A stretch of DNA of 64,000 nt from Leptospira sp. WS58.C1 (lineage in GTDB: Bacteria > Spirochaetota > Leptospiria > Leptospirales > Leptospiraceae), in contig NZ_CP162137.1 of the NCBI RefSeq assembly GCF_040833995.1, forward strand, positions 1,267,001-1,331,000, in the 5' to 3' direction. This document shows, piece by piece, positions 18,262 through 28,853 of this stretch. Below the pieces are notes generated by a model, which was given only the letters and a program-made list of their open reading frames with translations, had not been told where the DNA came from and ran no database searches. A program made the position numbers and the translations under genes. Every line of letters begins with the position of its first letter. Position 1 is the first letter of the stretch.

Positions 18262-19733
18262 TCAAAAGACTACTCATCGCAAACAGGGGAGAGATCTCAC
18301 TCCGTATCCAGAAGACCTGCAAAAAATTGGGTATCGAGACTGTAGCCGTGTATTCGGATGCGGACAAGGATGCACCTTTCGTAAAAGCAGCGGACTTCTC
18401 CTATTATTTAGGAGAGTCCGAACCTTCCAAATCTTATTTAGTAATTCCTAATATTCTAAAGGCCGTCCGTGAGACCGGAGCGGACGCAGTACATCCCGGT
18501 TACGGGTTCCTGTCCGAGAAGGCCGAATTTGCAAGAGAGCTTTCCAAGGCTGGAATTTCCTTTTTAGGACCTAAGCCTGAAACGGTGGACCTAATGGGAG
18601 ATAAGATCCGTTCTCGTGCAGCCATGGAAAAGGCGGGAGTTCCTGTCGTTCCAGGATACGAAGGAGATTCCCAAGAACATACCGTATTACTAAAAGAAGC
18701 GGAGAGGATCGGATTTCCGATCATGATCAAAGCCAGCGCAGGCGGCGGCGGAAAAGGGATGAAACGTGTCTTTTCCAAAGAAGAATTTTTGCCTTCCTTA
18801 GAATCCGCCCAACGGGAAGCCGGGAACGCCTTCGGCGATCCTAGAGTGTTTTTAGAAAAGTATATTATAAATCCTAGACATATCGAGGTCCAGGTTTTCG
18901 GGGATTCTTCCGGAAAAGTGATCCATCTTTTCGAGAGAGAGTGTTCCATTCAGAGAAGGCATCAGAAAGTAGTGGAGGAATCTCCCGCACCGAACTTGTC
19001 TTCCGAGCTGAAACAAAAAATATGCGAAGTAGCAGTTAAGGCTGCTTCTTCCATCGGCTATTTGGGTGCAGGAACTGTGGAATTCATTTTGGGAGAAGAC
19101 GGCGCATTCTACTTTTTGGAAATGAATACAAGACTCCAGGTCGAACATCCGGTTACCGAATCCGTAACCGGTTTCGATCTGGTAGAATGGCAGATTCGAA
19201 TTGCAGAAGGTATAAGTATCGAAAAGTTTACCGGAGGAAAATCCCCTTCTCAAAGTGGACATGCGATCGAAGTCAGATTATATGCGGAAGATCCGGAGAA
19301 TGAGTTCCTACCTTCTATCGGAAAAATAGAACTCGCCAAATTCCCCGAAATCCAGAATGTCCGAGTCGATTCTGGAGTAGTCACCGGCTCCGAAGTATCT
19401 CTCTATTACGATCCGATGCTCTCTAAGGTGATCGGGATCGGAAAAACAAGAGAAGAAGCGCGAAAAAATCTGATCGCGGGACTCGAGGAAACGATTATAT
19501 TCGGGCCGATCACAAATCTGAATTATCTAAAAGCGATTTTGGAACATTCTGAATTTGTAAAGGGAAATACAGATACTCATTTTTTAGAAAAACATAAAAT
19601 AGATTGGGAAGAATCCGGGGAAGAAAAAGAAGCTCTTATGAGAACAGCTTCCTTTTTGGCGAACCGTACAGTGAAAACTTCCTCCGTATGGGAGGCCGTC
19701 GGGCCGAACGGAGTTTGGGGAGAAATATCTTGA
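18258..19733 (+). CDS. accC: Biotin carboxylase subunit of an acyl-CoA carboxylase
   Basis: A 491-residue ATP-grasp enzyme that carboxylates biotin from bicarbonate and ATP. It starts with GTG inside the previous stop. MIKRLLIANRGEIS is the classic N-terminus. The HPGYGFLSE motif, the glycine-rich ATP loop (KASAGGGGKGMK), the RDCSIQRRHQK-equivalent ERECSIQRRHQKVVEE and EMNTRLQVEHPVTE are all intact. The tail beyond about 450 lacks the biotinyl domain found in one-piece alpha chains; that domain is the next gene. The partner carboxyltransferase is not in this window, so acetyl-, propionyl- or another acyl-CoA remains open. Confidence 0.93.
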   Translation: MIKRLLIANRGEISLRIQKTCKKLGIETVAVYSDADKDAPFVKAADFSYYLGESEPSKSYLVIPNILKAVRETGADAVHPGYGFLSEKAEFARELSKAGISFLGPKPETVDLMGDKIRSRAAMEKAGVPVVPGYEGDSQEHTVLLKEAERIGFPIMIKASAGGGGKGMKRVFSKEEFLPSLESAQREAGNAFGDPRVFLEKYIINPRHIEVQVFGDSSGKVIHLFERECSIQRRHQKVVEESPAPNLSSELKQKICEVAVKAASSIGYLGAGTVEFILGEDGAFYFLEMNTRLQVEHPVTESVTGFDLVEWQIRIAEGISIEKFTGGKSPSQSGHAIEVRLYAEDPENEFLPSIGKIELAKFPEIQNVRVDSGVVTGSEVSLYYDPMLSKVIGIGKTREEARKNLIAGLEETIIFGPITNLNYLKAILEHSEFVKGNTDTHFLEKHKIDWEESGEEKEALMRTASFLANRTVKTSSVWEAVGPNGVWGEIS

Positions 19734-20209
19734 ACCGTTTGTTCCGACTCCAATGGAAAGAAAAAGAATACGTTTTGGACCTGGGAGATTCTTCGTCCAG
19801 ACTTTTCGGTCCTGAAAAAAAATGGGAGTCTCTTCTCACTCATTACTCTTGGACTAGGGAAGAGGACGGTTCTTATTCTTTACCGGATGGGAGTGTCGCA
19901 TTACTTAGAAGCGGAAAACTTTTTATCCATACAAAAGGAAAAACATTCCAGTTTGTGATCAAAGGAAGAGAAACTTCGGATGCTCAGGCGGCGTCTTTAG
20001 AGATCAAAAGTCCTATGCCGGGCAAGATCATCAAGGTAGAAGTGAAATCAGGAGATTCCGTTCAAAAAGGACAAACTCTTGCGGTAGTGGAAGCAATGAA
20101 GATGGAGCATGCCTTGAAAGCAGGAACAGACGCTAAGGTCCAAGAAGTCCTCGCAGCGCCGGGAGATATTGTTTCCCAAGACCAGTTGTTGATCCGATTG
20201 GGTGAATAA
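19730..20209 (+). CDS. Biotin carboxyl carrier protein
   Basis: A 159-residue protein starting at the TTG at 19730 in the TTGA overlap with accC. The C-terminal 75 residues are a biotinyl domain, with the EAMKMEH motif whose Lys receives biotin (about residue 123), preceded by KSPMPGKIIKVEVKSGDSV. The N-terminal half resembles the BT-linker region of alpha chains of propionyl/methylcrotonyl-type carboxylases (KEKEYVLDLGD). The accC/carrier pair therefore looks like a two-piece acyl-CoA carboxylase alpha chain rather than a classical AccB. Confidence 0.9.
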   Translation: MNRLFRLQWKEKEYVLDLGDSSSRLFGPEKKWESLLTHYSWTREEDGSYSLPDGSVALLRSGKLFIHTKGKTFQFVIKGRETSDAQAASLEIKSPMPGKIIKVEVKSGDSVQKGQTLAVVEAMKMEHALKAGTDAKVQEVLAAPGDIVSQDQLLIRLGE

Positions 20210-20375
20210 AAAAATTCATTCCAAATCTACTGCTGAAAATTTTTCCGATACGGAAACATTTCAACATTGTTAAAAAAGTAATTCTTATTTCGAACAATTG
20301 CTATAATAATTTTAGAATCCGGTTCGTTTATGAGTTCGCGACCCTTGTTCTAAAGAAAGGGTTCCCGGAATAAAT

Positions 20376-20403
20376 TTGACATCGCCTTAGACACTATTAT
20401 AAC
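20376..20403 (+). promoter_or_regulatory. Candidate promoter of the first Omp85-like gene
   Basis: TTGACA (20376-20381), a 16-bp spacer and TATAAC (20398-20403), about 30 bp before the ATG at 20435. A short hairpin (ACCCTT ... AAGGGT, about 20341-20362) lies just upstream. The rest of the 20210-20434 spacer is AT-rich. Confidence 0.5.
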
Positions 20404-20434
20404 TTGCGAATTCTATAAAAAATCCAGGTTACTG

Positions 20435-21958
20435 ATGAAACATTTCCTCGTTCGCATTGGCTTGATCGCTATATTGGCCTTTGTCTATACACAAAGTATT
20501 TCCGCGGATCCAGGGCTCTTGGATGGTTGTGAAAAACCTCCTGAGAGAAAGGATCTACCATTCTATATCAGTCCTAAAAGACAGCTCTGTATAAAAGATT
20601 TGGAAAAGAAGAAGGAGGGTTGGTTTCCCACCGGACTTCCTCTTTTAAATTCGGATCCGAATACCGGAATAGGATATGGGATCCGCGTATTCCTTTTTAA
20701 TAATGGAAAAAAAGAGGATCCTTTTTTCGAATACACCCCTTATAAGTTCAGGATTTACGCTCAATATTTTGATACTACCAAACAAAGGCAATTTCATGAA
20801 ATCGCTTTCGATGCTCCTTACGTGTTTGAAACACAATGGAGATTGAGAGGCGGTTTGTTTTATGATTCCAACCCGAATACTTTATACTTCGGAATGGGAG
20901 AATCTTCTCTCCAAACCTTGAGTTACCAAGAACGAAATCAAGACGGCGGTCAGGTTCACACCAACGCAACTTTTGCGGATCAACAAAAGAATTTGGCGTA
21001 TACAAGACCGGGTGGGCCGGGTGATCCGGTGGATATTAACGGAACCGTGTATAACGGATTTCCATCTCAAAATGGATTTAGAGTTACCGATTCATTATAT
21101 AACCGTTACAATATAATTTCTCCGACTGCCAACTTAAGTGGAGAGAGATCATACGTCGGAGGAACGGTTCGTTTAGTAGCCGGTATGAGATTTTCGCAAA
21201 ATATTGTGAAAACTTTCGACGGAACTTTGACAAACGGGAACGACCCGATCCTCGACGGTTTTCCTATGAGTTCCACCGGAAAAGCATTCAACGGCACCAC
21301 TAAGCTCACAGAGGACAATACTGCCGGAAAAATTTTAGGATATAATGGAGGGGTAGTAAACTCTCTTCGTTTGGGAGTCGTCTATGATACACGGGATTTG
21401 GAACCGGATCCGAACCAAGGTGTATTCTTAGAGGCAACGTATGAAAAATCCGCAAAAACGATCGGGTCTAATTACGATTACTCTAAGTATTTTACTCAGG
21501 CGAAATTTTTCTGGAGTCCCTTTCCTAAAGTTTTCGATAAGTTAGTTCTTGCAGGTCGGGCCGGATTTTCGATTACTGAAGGCGACGCTCCGTTTTTCGA
21601 ATATAGGAATATGTGGGGAACGGAAGGTGTGATCGCCGGATTGGGCGGACGTACTACATTAAGAGGTTATAAACAAGACCGCTTTGTGGGACGTGCAATG
21701 GGTTGGGGTAATCTCGAGGTGAGATGGAAATTCTATCAGGTCTCAGTGGCCGGCCAACATTTTGCCTTCAATTTAGTTCCATTCGTGGACTTCGGACGGG
21801 TTTGGGACGACGAGCATAAGGCAGGTCTCAAGGATTATAAATATTCCCGAGGTCTTGGACTTAGGATCGCTTGGAATCAGACAACGATTATCATGTTCGA
21901 TTATGCGGTTTCAAAAGAAGACAAACAGTTATTCGTGAATTTTAACCACGCGTTTTAA
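20435..21958 (+). CDS. Omp85/BamA-like outer-membrane barrel protein, copy 1
   Basis: A 507-residue protein with a signal peptide cut near SISA-DPG. A short N-terminal region with two cysteines ([13 protein letters not shown] ... KRQLCIKDL) precedes about 400 residues of beta-barrel with [21 protein letters not shown]. The lid-loop motif [19 protein letters not shown] corresponds to the (V/I)RG(F/Y) of Omp85 barrels, and the protein ends in Phe. There is no POTRA repeat, so it resembles single-barrel surface-antigen relatives rather than BamA itself. It should lie in the outer membrane. A DUF1566 lipoprotein gene follows 11 bp later. A second, divergent copy starts at 22997. Confidence 0.8.
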   Translation: MKHFLVRIGLIAILAFVYTQSISADPGLLDGCEKPPERKDLPFYISPKRQLCIKDLEKKKEGWFPTGLPLLNSDPNTGIGYGIRVFLFNNGKKEDPFFEYTPYKFRIYAQYFDTTKQRQFHEIAFDAPYVFETQWRLRGGLFYDSNPNTLYFGMGESSLQTLSYQERNQDGGQVHTNATFADQQKNLAYTRPGGPGDPVDINGTVYNGFPSQNGFRVTDSLYNRYNIISPTANLSGERSYVGGTVRLVAGMRFSQNIVKTFDGTLTNGNDPILDGFPMSSTGKAFNGTTKLTEDNTAGKILGYNGGVVNSLRLGVVYDTRDLEPDPNQGVFLEATYEKSAKTIGSNYDYSKYFTQAKFFWSPFPKVFDKLVLAGRAGFSITEGDAPFFEYRNMWGTEGVIAGLGGRTTLRGYKQDRFVGRAMGWGNLEVRWKFYQVSVAGQHFAFNLVPFVDFGRVWDDEHKAGLKDYKYSRGLGLRIAWNQTTIIMFDYAVSKEDKQLFVNFNHAF

Positions 21959-22652
21959 GGAAAGAAGAGATGAGAAGAGTATTTTATATAATAAGATCAT
22001 TATTTACCTTATTCGCGTTTTGTATATTCGCGATTGGTTGTGAAGAAAACTTGGATCGTAGTCCTTACGGATTTAGTGAAGAGGAAGATAACGATCTGAT
22101 AGCCGGGGCGATTTTTTTCCAAAGTTTTACGAACAATGGTGATGGTACGACGACGGACAGCACAAGCGGTTTGATGTGGAAGACTTGTAGCCAAGGTCAG
22201 GTATTCAGCGGAGATGCAACGAACTTCGGTTGTAGAGGAGGTAGCGGAACGTTAGCCAATCCTAGTTCTTTTGGAGCAACGGAATTGCAGTATTGTAGCG
22301 TAGATCTACATTCTTGTAATACGCTTGGAATCCCTCAAACGCTAACGAACGTATCACCGATCGGAATATCAGGTAGTTCGGAAGCGTATGATTCGTGTGC
22401 GACTGATACCACGGGAGGTCATACGGACTGGCGAGTAGCTAGTTTCTTGGAATTAAAATATTTAAGTTCGAATAGCCGTAACTTCATGCTATTAAAATTC
22501 CCAGATACGATAGAGTCTTTCTATTGGAGTTCCACAGCGAACGAGCAGGATGTAGCGGGTAAAACAGCTAGAGCGGTATCGTTTTCACGAGACAGATTCG
22601 GTGAAGACGAGTCTTACAGCAAGACCAGCAGATATTTCGTTCGCTGCGTGAG
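21946..22652. repeat. Near-perfect 707-bp duplication, copy 1
   Basis: This segment (end of the Omp85 gene through all but the last codons of the DUF1566 gene) matches 24502-25208 with only two base differences, both synonymous (a GAA/GAG and a TTG/TTA codon). The period is 2556 bp. Weaker near-identity extends left to about 21786 (24342 in copy 2), interrupted by a divergent patch near 21889-21927. Confidence 0.95.
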
Positions 22653-22656
22653 ATAA
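21970..22656 (+). CDS. DUF1566 lipoprotein, copy 1
   Basis: A 228-residue lipoprotein (FAIGC lipobox, Cys24). After an acidic linker comes a DUF1566 (Lcl C-terminal) domain: FTNNGDGTTTDSTSGLMWKTCS, GGHTDWRVASFLELKYL and FYWSSTANEQ, ending YFVRCVR. Paired cysteines suggest an exported, disulfide-bonded fold. DUF1566 domains are common in secreted bacterial proteins of unknown role. The 11-bp gap to the Omp85 gene suggests a barrel-lipoprotein pair. The protein is identical to that of 24526-25212. A palindromic element starts 9 bp after the stop. Confidence 0.85.
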   Translation: MRRVFYIIRSLFTLFAFCIFAIGCEENLDRSPYGFSEEEDNDLIAGAIFFQSFTNNGDGTTTDSTSGLMWKTCSQGQVFSGDATNFGCRGGSGTLANPSSFGATELQYCSVDLHSCNTLGIPQTLTNVSPIGISGSSEAYDSCATDTTGGHTDWRVASFLELKYLSSNSRNFMLLKFPDTIESFYWSSTANEQDVAGKTARAVSFSRDRFGEDESYSKTSRYFVRCVR

Positions 22657-22664
22657 GGGGCCCT

Positions 22665-22758
22665 TTCGCACAGAGGACACGGAGTTCACAGAGGAGTCTG
22701 TATTTCAGAATTCCCATTATGATCCCCAACTCAGTGTTCTCTGTGGGCTCCCTGCGAA
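22665..22758. repeat. TTCGCA-TGCGAA palindromic element (94 bp)
   Basis: Left arm TTCGCACAGAGGACACGGAG, right arm TCTCTGTGGGCTCCCTGCGAA. It begins 9 bp after the DUF1566 stop. The remaining 238 bp to the next gene are AT-rich. They include a direct repeat ACTTATATAT (about 22797-22815) and a TTGACA at about 22936, which may be the -35 of the second Omp85-like gene. Confidence 0.7.
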
Positions 22759-22996
22759 ATTATATTATAAAAGTCTAAAATTTGGCAATCTTGTTTACTT
22801 ATATATCACTTATATATAGGTCAAAATCGTGTTTTCCTAATGCATGGCCCGATATTTTTTTTACAACCCCTGTGACGAAAGGGAACATTTCCGGGGTGAA
22901 TGGGGTCGTTCAAAACTTGATCCGAAATTTTCAATTGACATAAGCCGTTATCGCTTCAAAAACTAACGAACTTAAAATCTTAAATCCGGAGTATAC

Positions 22997-24514
22997 ATGA
23001 GGATTAAAGAAATTAAATCGTTGGTGCTAACGATTTGTTTTATAGCGGTAAGTTTTAACCTAAACGCCCAAGACTATATTCCAGAACCGGGATGCGAGAA
23101 GCCTGCTCCTCGCAAAAATTTACCGTTTCATATGGATTCTTCCAAACAGCTTTGTGCGAAAGATCTAGCCGAAAAAAGAGAAGGTTGGTATCCTACCGGA
23201 CTTCCTCTTATTAATTCGGATCCATTGGAAGGTGTCGGCTTTGGTGTTCGGGCGTATGCCTATAATAACGGTCTGAAATCGGATCCGTTATTCGATTATA
23301 CTCCCTATAGAGTAAGGTTTTTTGCTCAGTATTTTAATACGAGTAAGAATGCACAATATCATCAACTTAGTTTGGATATGCCGTTTATCGCGAATACTCA
23401 GTGGCGTCTACGTGCGGATGCGTTTTTAACGATTACACCAACCACTCTCTACTTTGGGATCGGCGAGGGCTCCTTAAAGACCTTAAGTTACTATGATCGT
23501 AATCAGCCGGGTGGGGATTATTACACGAACGCAACTTTTGCGGATCAAAGTAAAAATTTTAGTTATTATAGACCGGGAGGTCCTCAAGATCCGGTATCCT
23601 TTGGTGGAAATACCTATTACGGAGTTCCGAGCCAGCCTGGATTTGTCGTCACCAATAGAATGTACAACGGTTATATTATAGAAACTCCTATGGTTAACCT
23701 AAGTACGGAGAGATCGTTCTTTGGTGGAACGGTTCGTTTGGTCGCTGGTTTAAAAGCTTCCGAAAATATTATCAGAACATACGACGGGAAAAAGGCCCCA
23801 GGTTACGATCCGGTTTTAGGTATGGATTACGGGGCTAATGTGCCTAACGCTAAAACTCGACTAACTGAAGATGCGGAGGCCGGAAAAATTTTAGGGTATC
23901 ACGGCGGTTATGTAAACGCAGTTCGTGTCGCACTTGTGTATGATACTCGGGATTTCGAACCGGATCCGAATAGTGGGGTATTCATAGAAGGAACCTTCGA
24001 AAAGAACAACAAGGCATTCGGTTCGGATTACAATTTCCAAAAATACTTTGCTCAAGGAAAATTTTTCTGGAGCCCGTTTCCTAAGGTATTCGAAAAACTC
24101 GTGGTCGCTTCCCGTTTTGGAGCAGGTTTATCCGAAGGCGATGTTCCGTTTTTCGAATATAGAAATATGTGGGGAACGGAAGGTCTGATTGGAGGACTTG
24201 GTGGTATTCGTACCATCCGCGGTTACAAACAGGATCGCTTCGTAGGAAGAATGATGGGCTGGGGTAATATCGAGGTGAGATGGAAATTCGGATCCTTGAA
24301 GGTAGGTGACGAATTCTTTGCATTCAATTTGGTTCCTTTTATGGACTTCGGACGGGTTTGGGACGACGAGCATAAGGCAGGTCTCAAGGGTTATAAATAT
24401 TCCCACGGTCTTGGACTTAGGATCGCTTGGAACCAGGCTACGATCATCATGATCGACTGGGCCAAATCGAAAGAAGACGAACAGTTATTCGTGAATTTTA
24501 GCCACGCGTTTTAA
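22997..24514 (+). CDS. Omp85/BamA-like outer-membrane barrel protein, copy 2
   Basis: A 505-residue paralogue of the 20435 gene, alignable over its whole length. It has a signal peptide (SFNLNA-QDY), a two-cysteine N-terminus ([21 protein letters not shown]), the same [15 protein letters not shown] strand and lid motif [15 protein letters not shown], and a C-terminal Phe. Most of the barrel has diverged from copy 1, especially in loops (for example [15 protein letters not shown]), while the last 170 bp are nearly identical in DNA. This suggests recombination between the copies. The ATG has a CCGGAG site. A DUF1566 gene follows after 11 bp, as in copy 1. Confidence 0.8.
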   Translation: MRIKEIKSLVLTICFIAVSFNLNAQDYIPEPGCEKPAPRKNLPFHMDSSKQLCAKDLAEKREGWYPTGLPLINSDPLEGVGFGVRAYAYNNGLKSDPLFDYTPYRVRFFAQYFNTSKNAQYHQLSLDMPFIANTQWRLRADAFLTITPTTLYFGIGEGSLKTLSYYDRNQPGGDYYTNATFADQSKNFSYYRPGGPQDPVSFGGNTYYGVPSQPGFVVTNRMYNGYIIETPMVNLSTERSFFGGTVRLVAGLKASENIIRTYDGKKAPGYDPVLGMDYGANVPNAKTRLTEDAEAGKILGYHGGYVNAVRVALVYDTRDFEPDPNSGVFIEGTFEKNNKAFGSDYNFQKYFAQGKFFWSPFPKVFEKLVVASRFGAGLSEGDVPFFEYRNMWGTEGLIGGLGGIRTIRGYKQDRFVGRMMGWGNIEVRWKFGSLKVGDEFFAFNLVPFMDFGRVWDDEHKAGLKGYKYSHGLGLRIAWNQATIIMIDWAKSKEDEQLFVNFSHAF

Positions 24515-25208
24515 GGAAAGAAGAGATGAGAAGAGTATTTTATATAATAAGATCATTATTTACCTTATTCGCGTTTTGTATATTCGCGATTGGTTGTGAG
24601 GAAAACTTGGATCGTAGTCCTTACGGATTTAGTGAAGAGGAAGATAACGATCTGATAGCCGGGGCGATTTTTTTCCAAAGTTTTACGAACAATGGTGATG
24701 GTACGACGACGGACAGCACAAGCGGTTTGATGTGGAAGACTTGTAGCCAAGGTCAGGTATTCAGCGGAGATGCAACGAACTTCGGTTGTAGAGGAGGTAG
24801 CGGAACGTTAGCCAATCCTAGTTCTTTTGGAGCAACGGAATTACAGTATTGTAGCGTAGATCTACATTCTTGTAATACGCTTGGAATCCCTCAAACGCTA
24901 ACGAACGTATCACCGATCGGAATATCAGGTAGTTCGGAAGCGTATGATTCGTGTGCGACTGATACCACGGGAGGTCATACGGACTGGCGAGTAGCTAGTT
25001 TCTTGGAATTAAAATATTTAAGTTCGAATAGCCGTAACTTCATGCTATTAAAATTCCCAGATACGATAGAGTCTTTCTATTGGAGTTCCACAGCGAACGA
25101 GCAGGATGTAGCGGGTAAAACAGCTAGAGCGGTATCGTTTTCACGAGACAGATTCGGTGAAGACGAGTCTTACAGCAAGACCAGCAGATATTTCGTTCGC
25201 TGCGTGAG
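24502..25208. repeat. Near-perfect 707-bp duplication, copy 2
   Basis: Partner of 21946-22652. Identity stops abruptly at the final codons: copy 1 ends AGA TAA, copy 2 AGG TAG, and the sequences after the stops are unrelated apart from each carrying its own palindromic element. Confidence 0.95.
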
Positions 25209-25212
25209 GTAG
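24526..25212 (+). CDS. DUF1566 lipoprotein, copy 2
   Basis: A 228-residue lipoprotein whose protein sequence is identical to that encoded at 21970-22656. Only synonymous codon changes and a different stop codon separate the genes. The same lipobox (FAIGC) and DUF1566 domain apply. With the linked barrel genes strongly diverged, the identity implies either a very recent copy or ongoing gene conversion of the lipoprotein gene. This could mean that one lipoprotein type must serve both barrels. Confidence 0.85.
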   Translation: MRRVFYIIRSLFTLFAFCIFAIGCEENLDRSPYGFSEEEDNDLIAGAIFFQSFTNNGDGTTTDSTSGLMWKTCSQGQVFSGDATNFGCRGGSGTLANPSSFGATELQYCSVDLHSCNTLGIPQTLTNVSPIGISGSSEAYDSCATDTTGGHTDWRVASFLELKYLSSNSRNFMLLKFPDTIESFYWSSTANEQDVAGKTARAVSFSRDRFGEDESYSKTSRYFVRCVR

Positions 25213-25245
25213 AGACTCGGAGTTCGTAGTGAGGCACAGAGAGTT

Positions 25246-25330
25246 TTCGCACAGAGGCGCAAAGTCACAGAGGGTCATTTTGTATTAGTTTTCAAAGAAA
25301 CTTCGTGTCTCTGTGGCTCTGTGTGAGCAA
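25246..25330. repeat. TTCGCA-type palindromic element
   Basis: Left arm TTCGCACAGAGGCGCAAAGTC, right arm GTCTCTGTGGCTCTGTGTGAGCAA, 34 bp after the second DUF1566 stop. Further fragments of the same arms (CTGTGTCTCC, GCGCCTCTG) continue to about 25364, close to the end of nadB. Confidence 0.6.
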
Positions 25331-25374
25331 TCCCTGTGTCTCCCTCTAATCTTAGCGCCTCTGTTTGAAAATAT

Positions 25375-26991
25375 TCATAACGGAGCCTGAAGATCTCCAT
25401 GAACCAAATCGTTGATCAGAATTGTATCATGTCTGGATGGGGATCTGTTCTCCGGATAATCGGTCGAATAATGAAGGCCTCTACTTTCATGTCTGGCAAG
25501 TGCGGAACGGATAATTAATTCGGCTACCAAAACTAAATTGCGAAGTTCTAACAAAGGATTCGTAACTATCGTCCTGTTGTAATAGTCTCTGACTTCCGCA
25601 TAAATCAGGTCCATTCTTCTTTTTGCTCTTTCCAGACGAAGATTGGAGCGAACTATTCCAACATAATTGGACATCGTGTTTTTGATCTCCGAAAGATCAT
25701 GGGAAATTAATACCCATTCTTCCGTATTAACCAGACCTTCTTTGTCCCAAGCTGGGATTTGATCATGTTCCGCTAGGAAGTTTGGCGGATTTTTGCGGAT
25801 CTCTTCTGCGATCCGATTAGAGAATACAAGACATTCCAATAAACTATTGGATGCTAAACGGTTTCCACCGTGAACTCCCGTACATGCAGCTTCTCCCGCT
25901 GCGAAAAGATTTTCTATTCTGGTCTTTCCCCAAAGATCCGTTGCGATTCCCCCGCACATGAAGTGGGCTGCCGGTACGACTGGGATCGGATCCGTAGTGA
26001 TGTCGATTCCTAACTCAAGACATTTTGCATAAATGGAAGGGAAGGCTTCTTTAATTTCCGCCGCGGGTTTATGCGAGATATCCAACCAAACGTGAGGATC
26101 TCCGGACTTCTTCATTTCCGCATCTATCGCTCTTGCGACTATATCTCGCGTGGCAAGATCCGCCATGGGGTGATATTTTTTCATGAACGGTTCTCCGTCC
26201 ATGCTCAATAATACGGCACCTTTTCCCCGTACTGCCTCGGAAATTAGAAATGAATCTCCTTTTTCATGATAAAGAGAAGTAGGGTGGAACTGATAAAATT
26301 CCATATTCCTGATCTCCGCTCCGGCGCGATAGGCGCAAGCAACTCCGTCTCCGGTTGCGATCTTTGGATTTGTAGTATGAGAATAAACTTGTCCGGAGCC
26401 GCCACTTGCTATGATCGTTTTTTTAGCAAGAATAGGGATGATCTCTCCCGTATGACTGGAAAGAACGTAGGCTCCGAAACAGATCAGACCTTTTTTTTTG
26501 AGATGGTGGGGGGTAATAAGATCTACAACAGTATGATATTCTAATATTCTAATGTTTTGGTTTTGTTTTACGATTTGGAGGAGTGTCTTTTCGATCTCAT
26601 GGCCGGTCCTATCGTGTGCATGGACGATACGATTTGTCCCATGCCCGCCTTCCCTATGTAGATCGAATTCGCCCTCTTGGTTTAGATTGAATGGGACCCC
26701 ATATTCTAAGAGTTCTTTTACCAGAGGCGGACCTTCTTCTACCAAAACCCGGACTGCTTCCGGATCACAGAGACCGGCACCTGATTCCAAAGTGTCTTGT
26801 ACATGGTCTTCGAATTTGTCTCCCTGATCGAAAACCGAGGCGATCCCGCCTTGGGCGTAATTGGTATTTGACTCGTAATCCGACTTCTTGGTCACGATCA
26901 CAGTTTGGCCGACATGAGAAAGTTTTAACGCTTGGAAAAGACCGGTAATACCGCTCCCGATGACTAAAAAATCGGTTTTAATTCTTGGCAT
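25375..26991 (-). CDS. nadB: L-aspartate oxidase
   Basis: A 538-residue FAD enzyme that oxidises L-aspartate to iminoaspartate, the first step of de novo NAD synthesis. The dinucleotide-binding N-terminus ([18 protein letters not shown]) and [14 protein letters not shown] loop are followed by [19 protein letters not shown] and the active-site region RDIVARAI. Late FAD contacts are [27 protein letters not shown], typical of NadB. A helical C-terminal domain ([17 protein letters not shown]) completes the fold. The length is normal. NadA and NadC are not in the window. Confidence 0.96.
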   Translation of the reverse strand: MPRIKTDFLVIGSGITGLFQALKLSHVGQTVIVTKKSDYESNTNYAQGGIASVFDQGDKFEDHVQDTLESGAGLCDPEAVRVLVEEGPPLVKELLEYGVPFNLNQEGEFDLHREGGHGTNRIVHAHDRTGHEIEKTLLQIVKQNQNIRILEYHTVVDLITPHHLKKKGLICFGAYVLSSHTGEIIPILAKKTIIASGGSGQVYSHTTNPKIATGDGVACAYRAGAEIRNMEFYQFHPTSLYHEKGDSFLISEAVRGKGAVLLSMDGEPFMKKYHPMADLATRDIVARAIDAEMKKSGDPHVWLDISHKPAAEIKEAFPSIYAKCLELGIDITTDPIPVVPAAHFMCGGIATDLWGKTRIENLFAAGEAACTGVHGGNRLASNSLLECLVFSNRIAEEIRKNPPNFLAEHDQIPAWDKEGLVNTEEWVLISHDLSEIKNTMSNYVGIVRSNLRLERAKRRMDLIYAEVRDYYNRTIVTNPLLELRNLVLVAELIIRSALARHESRGLHYSTDYPENRSPSRHDTILINDLVHGDLQAPL

Positions 26992-27032
26992 TTGTACAGA
27001 TTCGGCGGCGAAAAAGCCGCCGAAATTTTAGA

Positions 27033-28853
27033 TCATTTACGTTTTGTTCCCGTGTTTAGAAGTGCTTCTACGTAATCTATGGAGCGGATCAGCTGGAAAT
27101 CAGGTTTGATCGGATCGTTCTTATGTTCTTGGATGAACTTCTCCGCTTGACCGTTTGCTTTTACGTAAGCCTCCAGTTTTTTCACGTCGAAATGGCTTTT
27201 TTCCTCTGCGGAAGAAGGTAGTTCCGGCAGGTGATTCCACATATTCTCTTCGCGATAATGGAATGGGAAACTGCCGTCTTCTTCGGAAGAGACTTCCACA
27301 TCTGGTTTGACTCCGACAACTTGGATCGTATTTCCGGATGGCGCATAATATCTGGACTGAGTTAGTTTGATATAGTAAGCTCCGTTTCCTCTTAACTCTT
27401 GCAACTTTTGAACGGTTGCTTTTCCAAAAGATCTTTCTCCCAGAATTAAACCGCGTCCATGGTGTTTTAAAGCGGAAGCTACAATCTCGGAAGCGGAAGC
27501 GGATTTTGCATTGATCAGTACTGCTACAGGTAGATCGGTCAGATCTTTTTTACCTGCATTCGAATCTTCCGGGCTTCTGTTCGGGCTTTTTACGGAAACG
27601 ATGAGTCCGTTGGTCACAAACATATCCGCAAGATCGATTGCCAGATCCAAATAACCTCCCGGGTTATTTCTTAGATCTAGAACCAAAGCTTTCAGTTTGG
27701 TTCCTTTGGCAGTGGATTGTTTTTCCAATTCTTTGAAATGTTGAACGAATTCCTTATCAACGGAAGGATCCGATTTTACGAAACCTGTTAGTTTGATGTA
27801 ACCGATATAAGGATGATTGTCGATCAACTTGCTTGCGATATTTCGTATCTCGATCGTATCACGAATGACTTCGATCGTTAGAGTTCCTGCCACCCCTTTT
27901 CTGCGAATAGTTAAAACTACTTTGGATCCTTTTTTTCCTTTGATCCTTTCGACCACTTTGTCGAGTAACATTCCTTTTGTGGACTTACCGTCCACAGCTA
28001 GGATCACATCACCTGCACGGACACCTGCGTTAACTGCAGGTCTTCCTTCCAAGGGGTTTTCTACGATCACTTCCTTATTGCCGCCACCGCTTAAGATCGC
28101 ACCGATCCCTTCGAAACTTCCGTCTTCGATCTTTGCCATGGATTCTTCCCAGGCGGCTTTTAAGAATACTTGGCTATGAGGATCTAAAGAAGAAAGATAA
28201 CCGTTTGCAGCAGCTAGATACACGTCCTTGATGCTGAAAGGTTCCTTTTCTTTAGGGTCTTCCTCTCCGAACGGATCTTTAAGCGGAGGAGTGGTGTAGT
28301 TCTGTAAATTTTTTTCTAGGTATGCGAGGATACGATCGAAGTCTTTTTTAGAAAAGTTAGTCTGTTCCCACTTAGCCGTGAGCACTTTTTTGCGGACCTT
28401 CTCCCTTTCTACAAGCTTAAGGACCTCGTCATTGGAAAGTTTAGGTTTGTTTGCCTCTTCTTTCAGTTTTTTATCCCGGATCTTCTCTACTTCTTTATAG
28501 TCCGGATCGAATAGAACGAATTTATCTTCCGGAGAAAGTTTGAAAGATTTGCCCGGAAAAATATCATCCGCTTCTTCGTATTTTTCTCGATCGGTAAAAT
28601 AACTTTCCGGATACAGATAGAGGCCATGAGGCAAAGATAGAAGTGCAAAAACCGCTGCGTCCTTGTAGGCGCGGTTTTTATCTATATTTTTATCTATATA
28701 GTTTCCCTCAACGGTCTTGACTACGCTGTCAAAATCTTTGAGAGTGAAATCTGCCGTGGTCTTGGAATTTCCGGAAGAAGGTTGGCAGAAGAAGATGCTC
28801 GTACATAAGATAACGGAGAGAAAGGATAAGGAGAAGGATCTCAAGCTTTTCAA
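27033..28853 (-). CDS. S41-family C-terminal processing peptidase
   Basis: A 606-residue exported serine protease. The start is a TTG at 28853 with AGAGGA nine bases before it. The signal peptide ends at a possible lipid cysteine (CTSIFFC). A long N-terminal helical region is followed by a PDZ domain ([21 protein letters not shown] ... [15 protein letters not shown]) and the S41 core: [17 protein letters not shown], the nucleophile in SASASEI and the general-base Lys in [11 protein letters not shown]. The family trims C-termini of envelope proteins (Prc/CtpA/Tsp). The extended N-terminus resembles the Prc type. The 5' end faces the gene at 28951. Confidence 0.92.
   Translation of the reverse strand: MKSLRSFSLSFLSVILCTSIFFCQPSSGNSKTTADFTLKDFDSVVKTVEGNYIDKNIDKNRAYKDAAVFALLSLPHGLYLYPESYFTDREKYEEADDIFPGKSFKLSPEDKFVLFDPDYKEVEKIRDKKLKEEANKPKLSNDEVLKLVEREKVRKKVLTAKWEQTNFSKKDFDRILAYLEKNLQNYTTPPLKDPFGEEDPKEKEPFSIKDVYLAAANGYLSSLDPHSQVFLKAAWEESMAKIEDGSFEGIGAILSGGGNKEVIVENPLEGRPAVNAGVRAGDVILAVDGKSTKGMLLDKVVERIKGKKGSKVVLTIRRKGVAGTLTIEVIRDTIEIRNIASKLIDNHPYIGYIKLTGFVKSDPSVDKEFVQHFKELEKQSTAKGTKLKALVLDLRNNPGGYLDLAIDLADMFVTNGLIVSVKSPNRSPEDSNAGKKDLTDLPVAVLINAKSASASEIVASALKHHGRGLILGERSFGKATVQKLQELRGNGAYYIKLTQSRYYAPSGNTIQVVGVKPDVEVSSEEDGSFPFHYREENMWNHLPELPSSAEEKSHFDVKKLEAYVKANGQAEKFIQEHKNDPIKPDFQLIRSIDYVEALLNTGTKRK

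Noticed and set aside
20435..25212. Mobile element or phage island around the duplicated barrel genes
   Set aside because: No transposase, integrase, terminal repeats or target duplications; a tandem duplication with conversion explains it.
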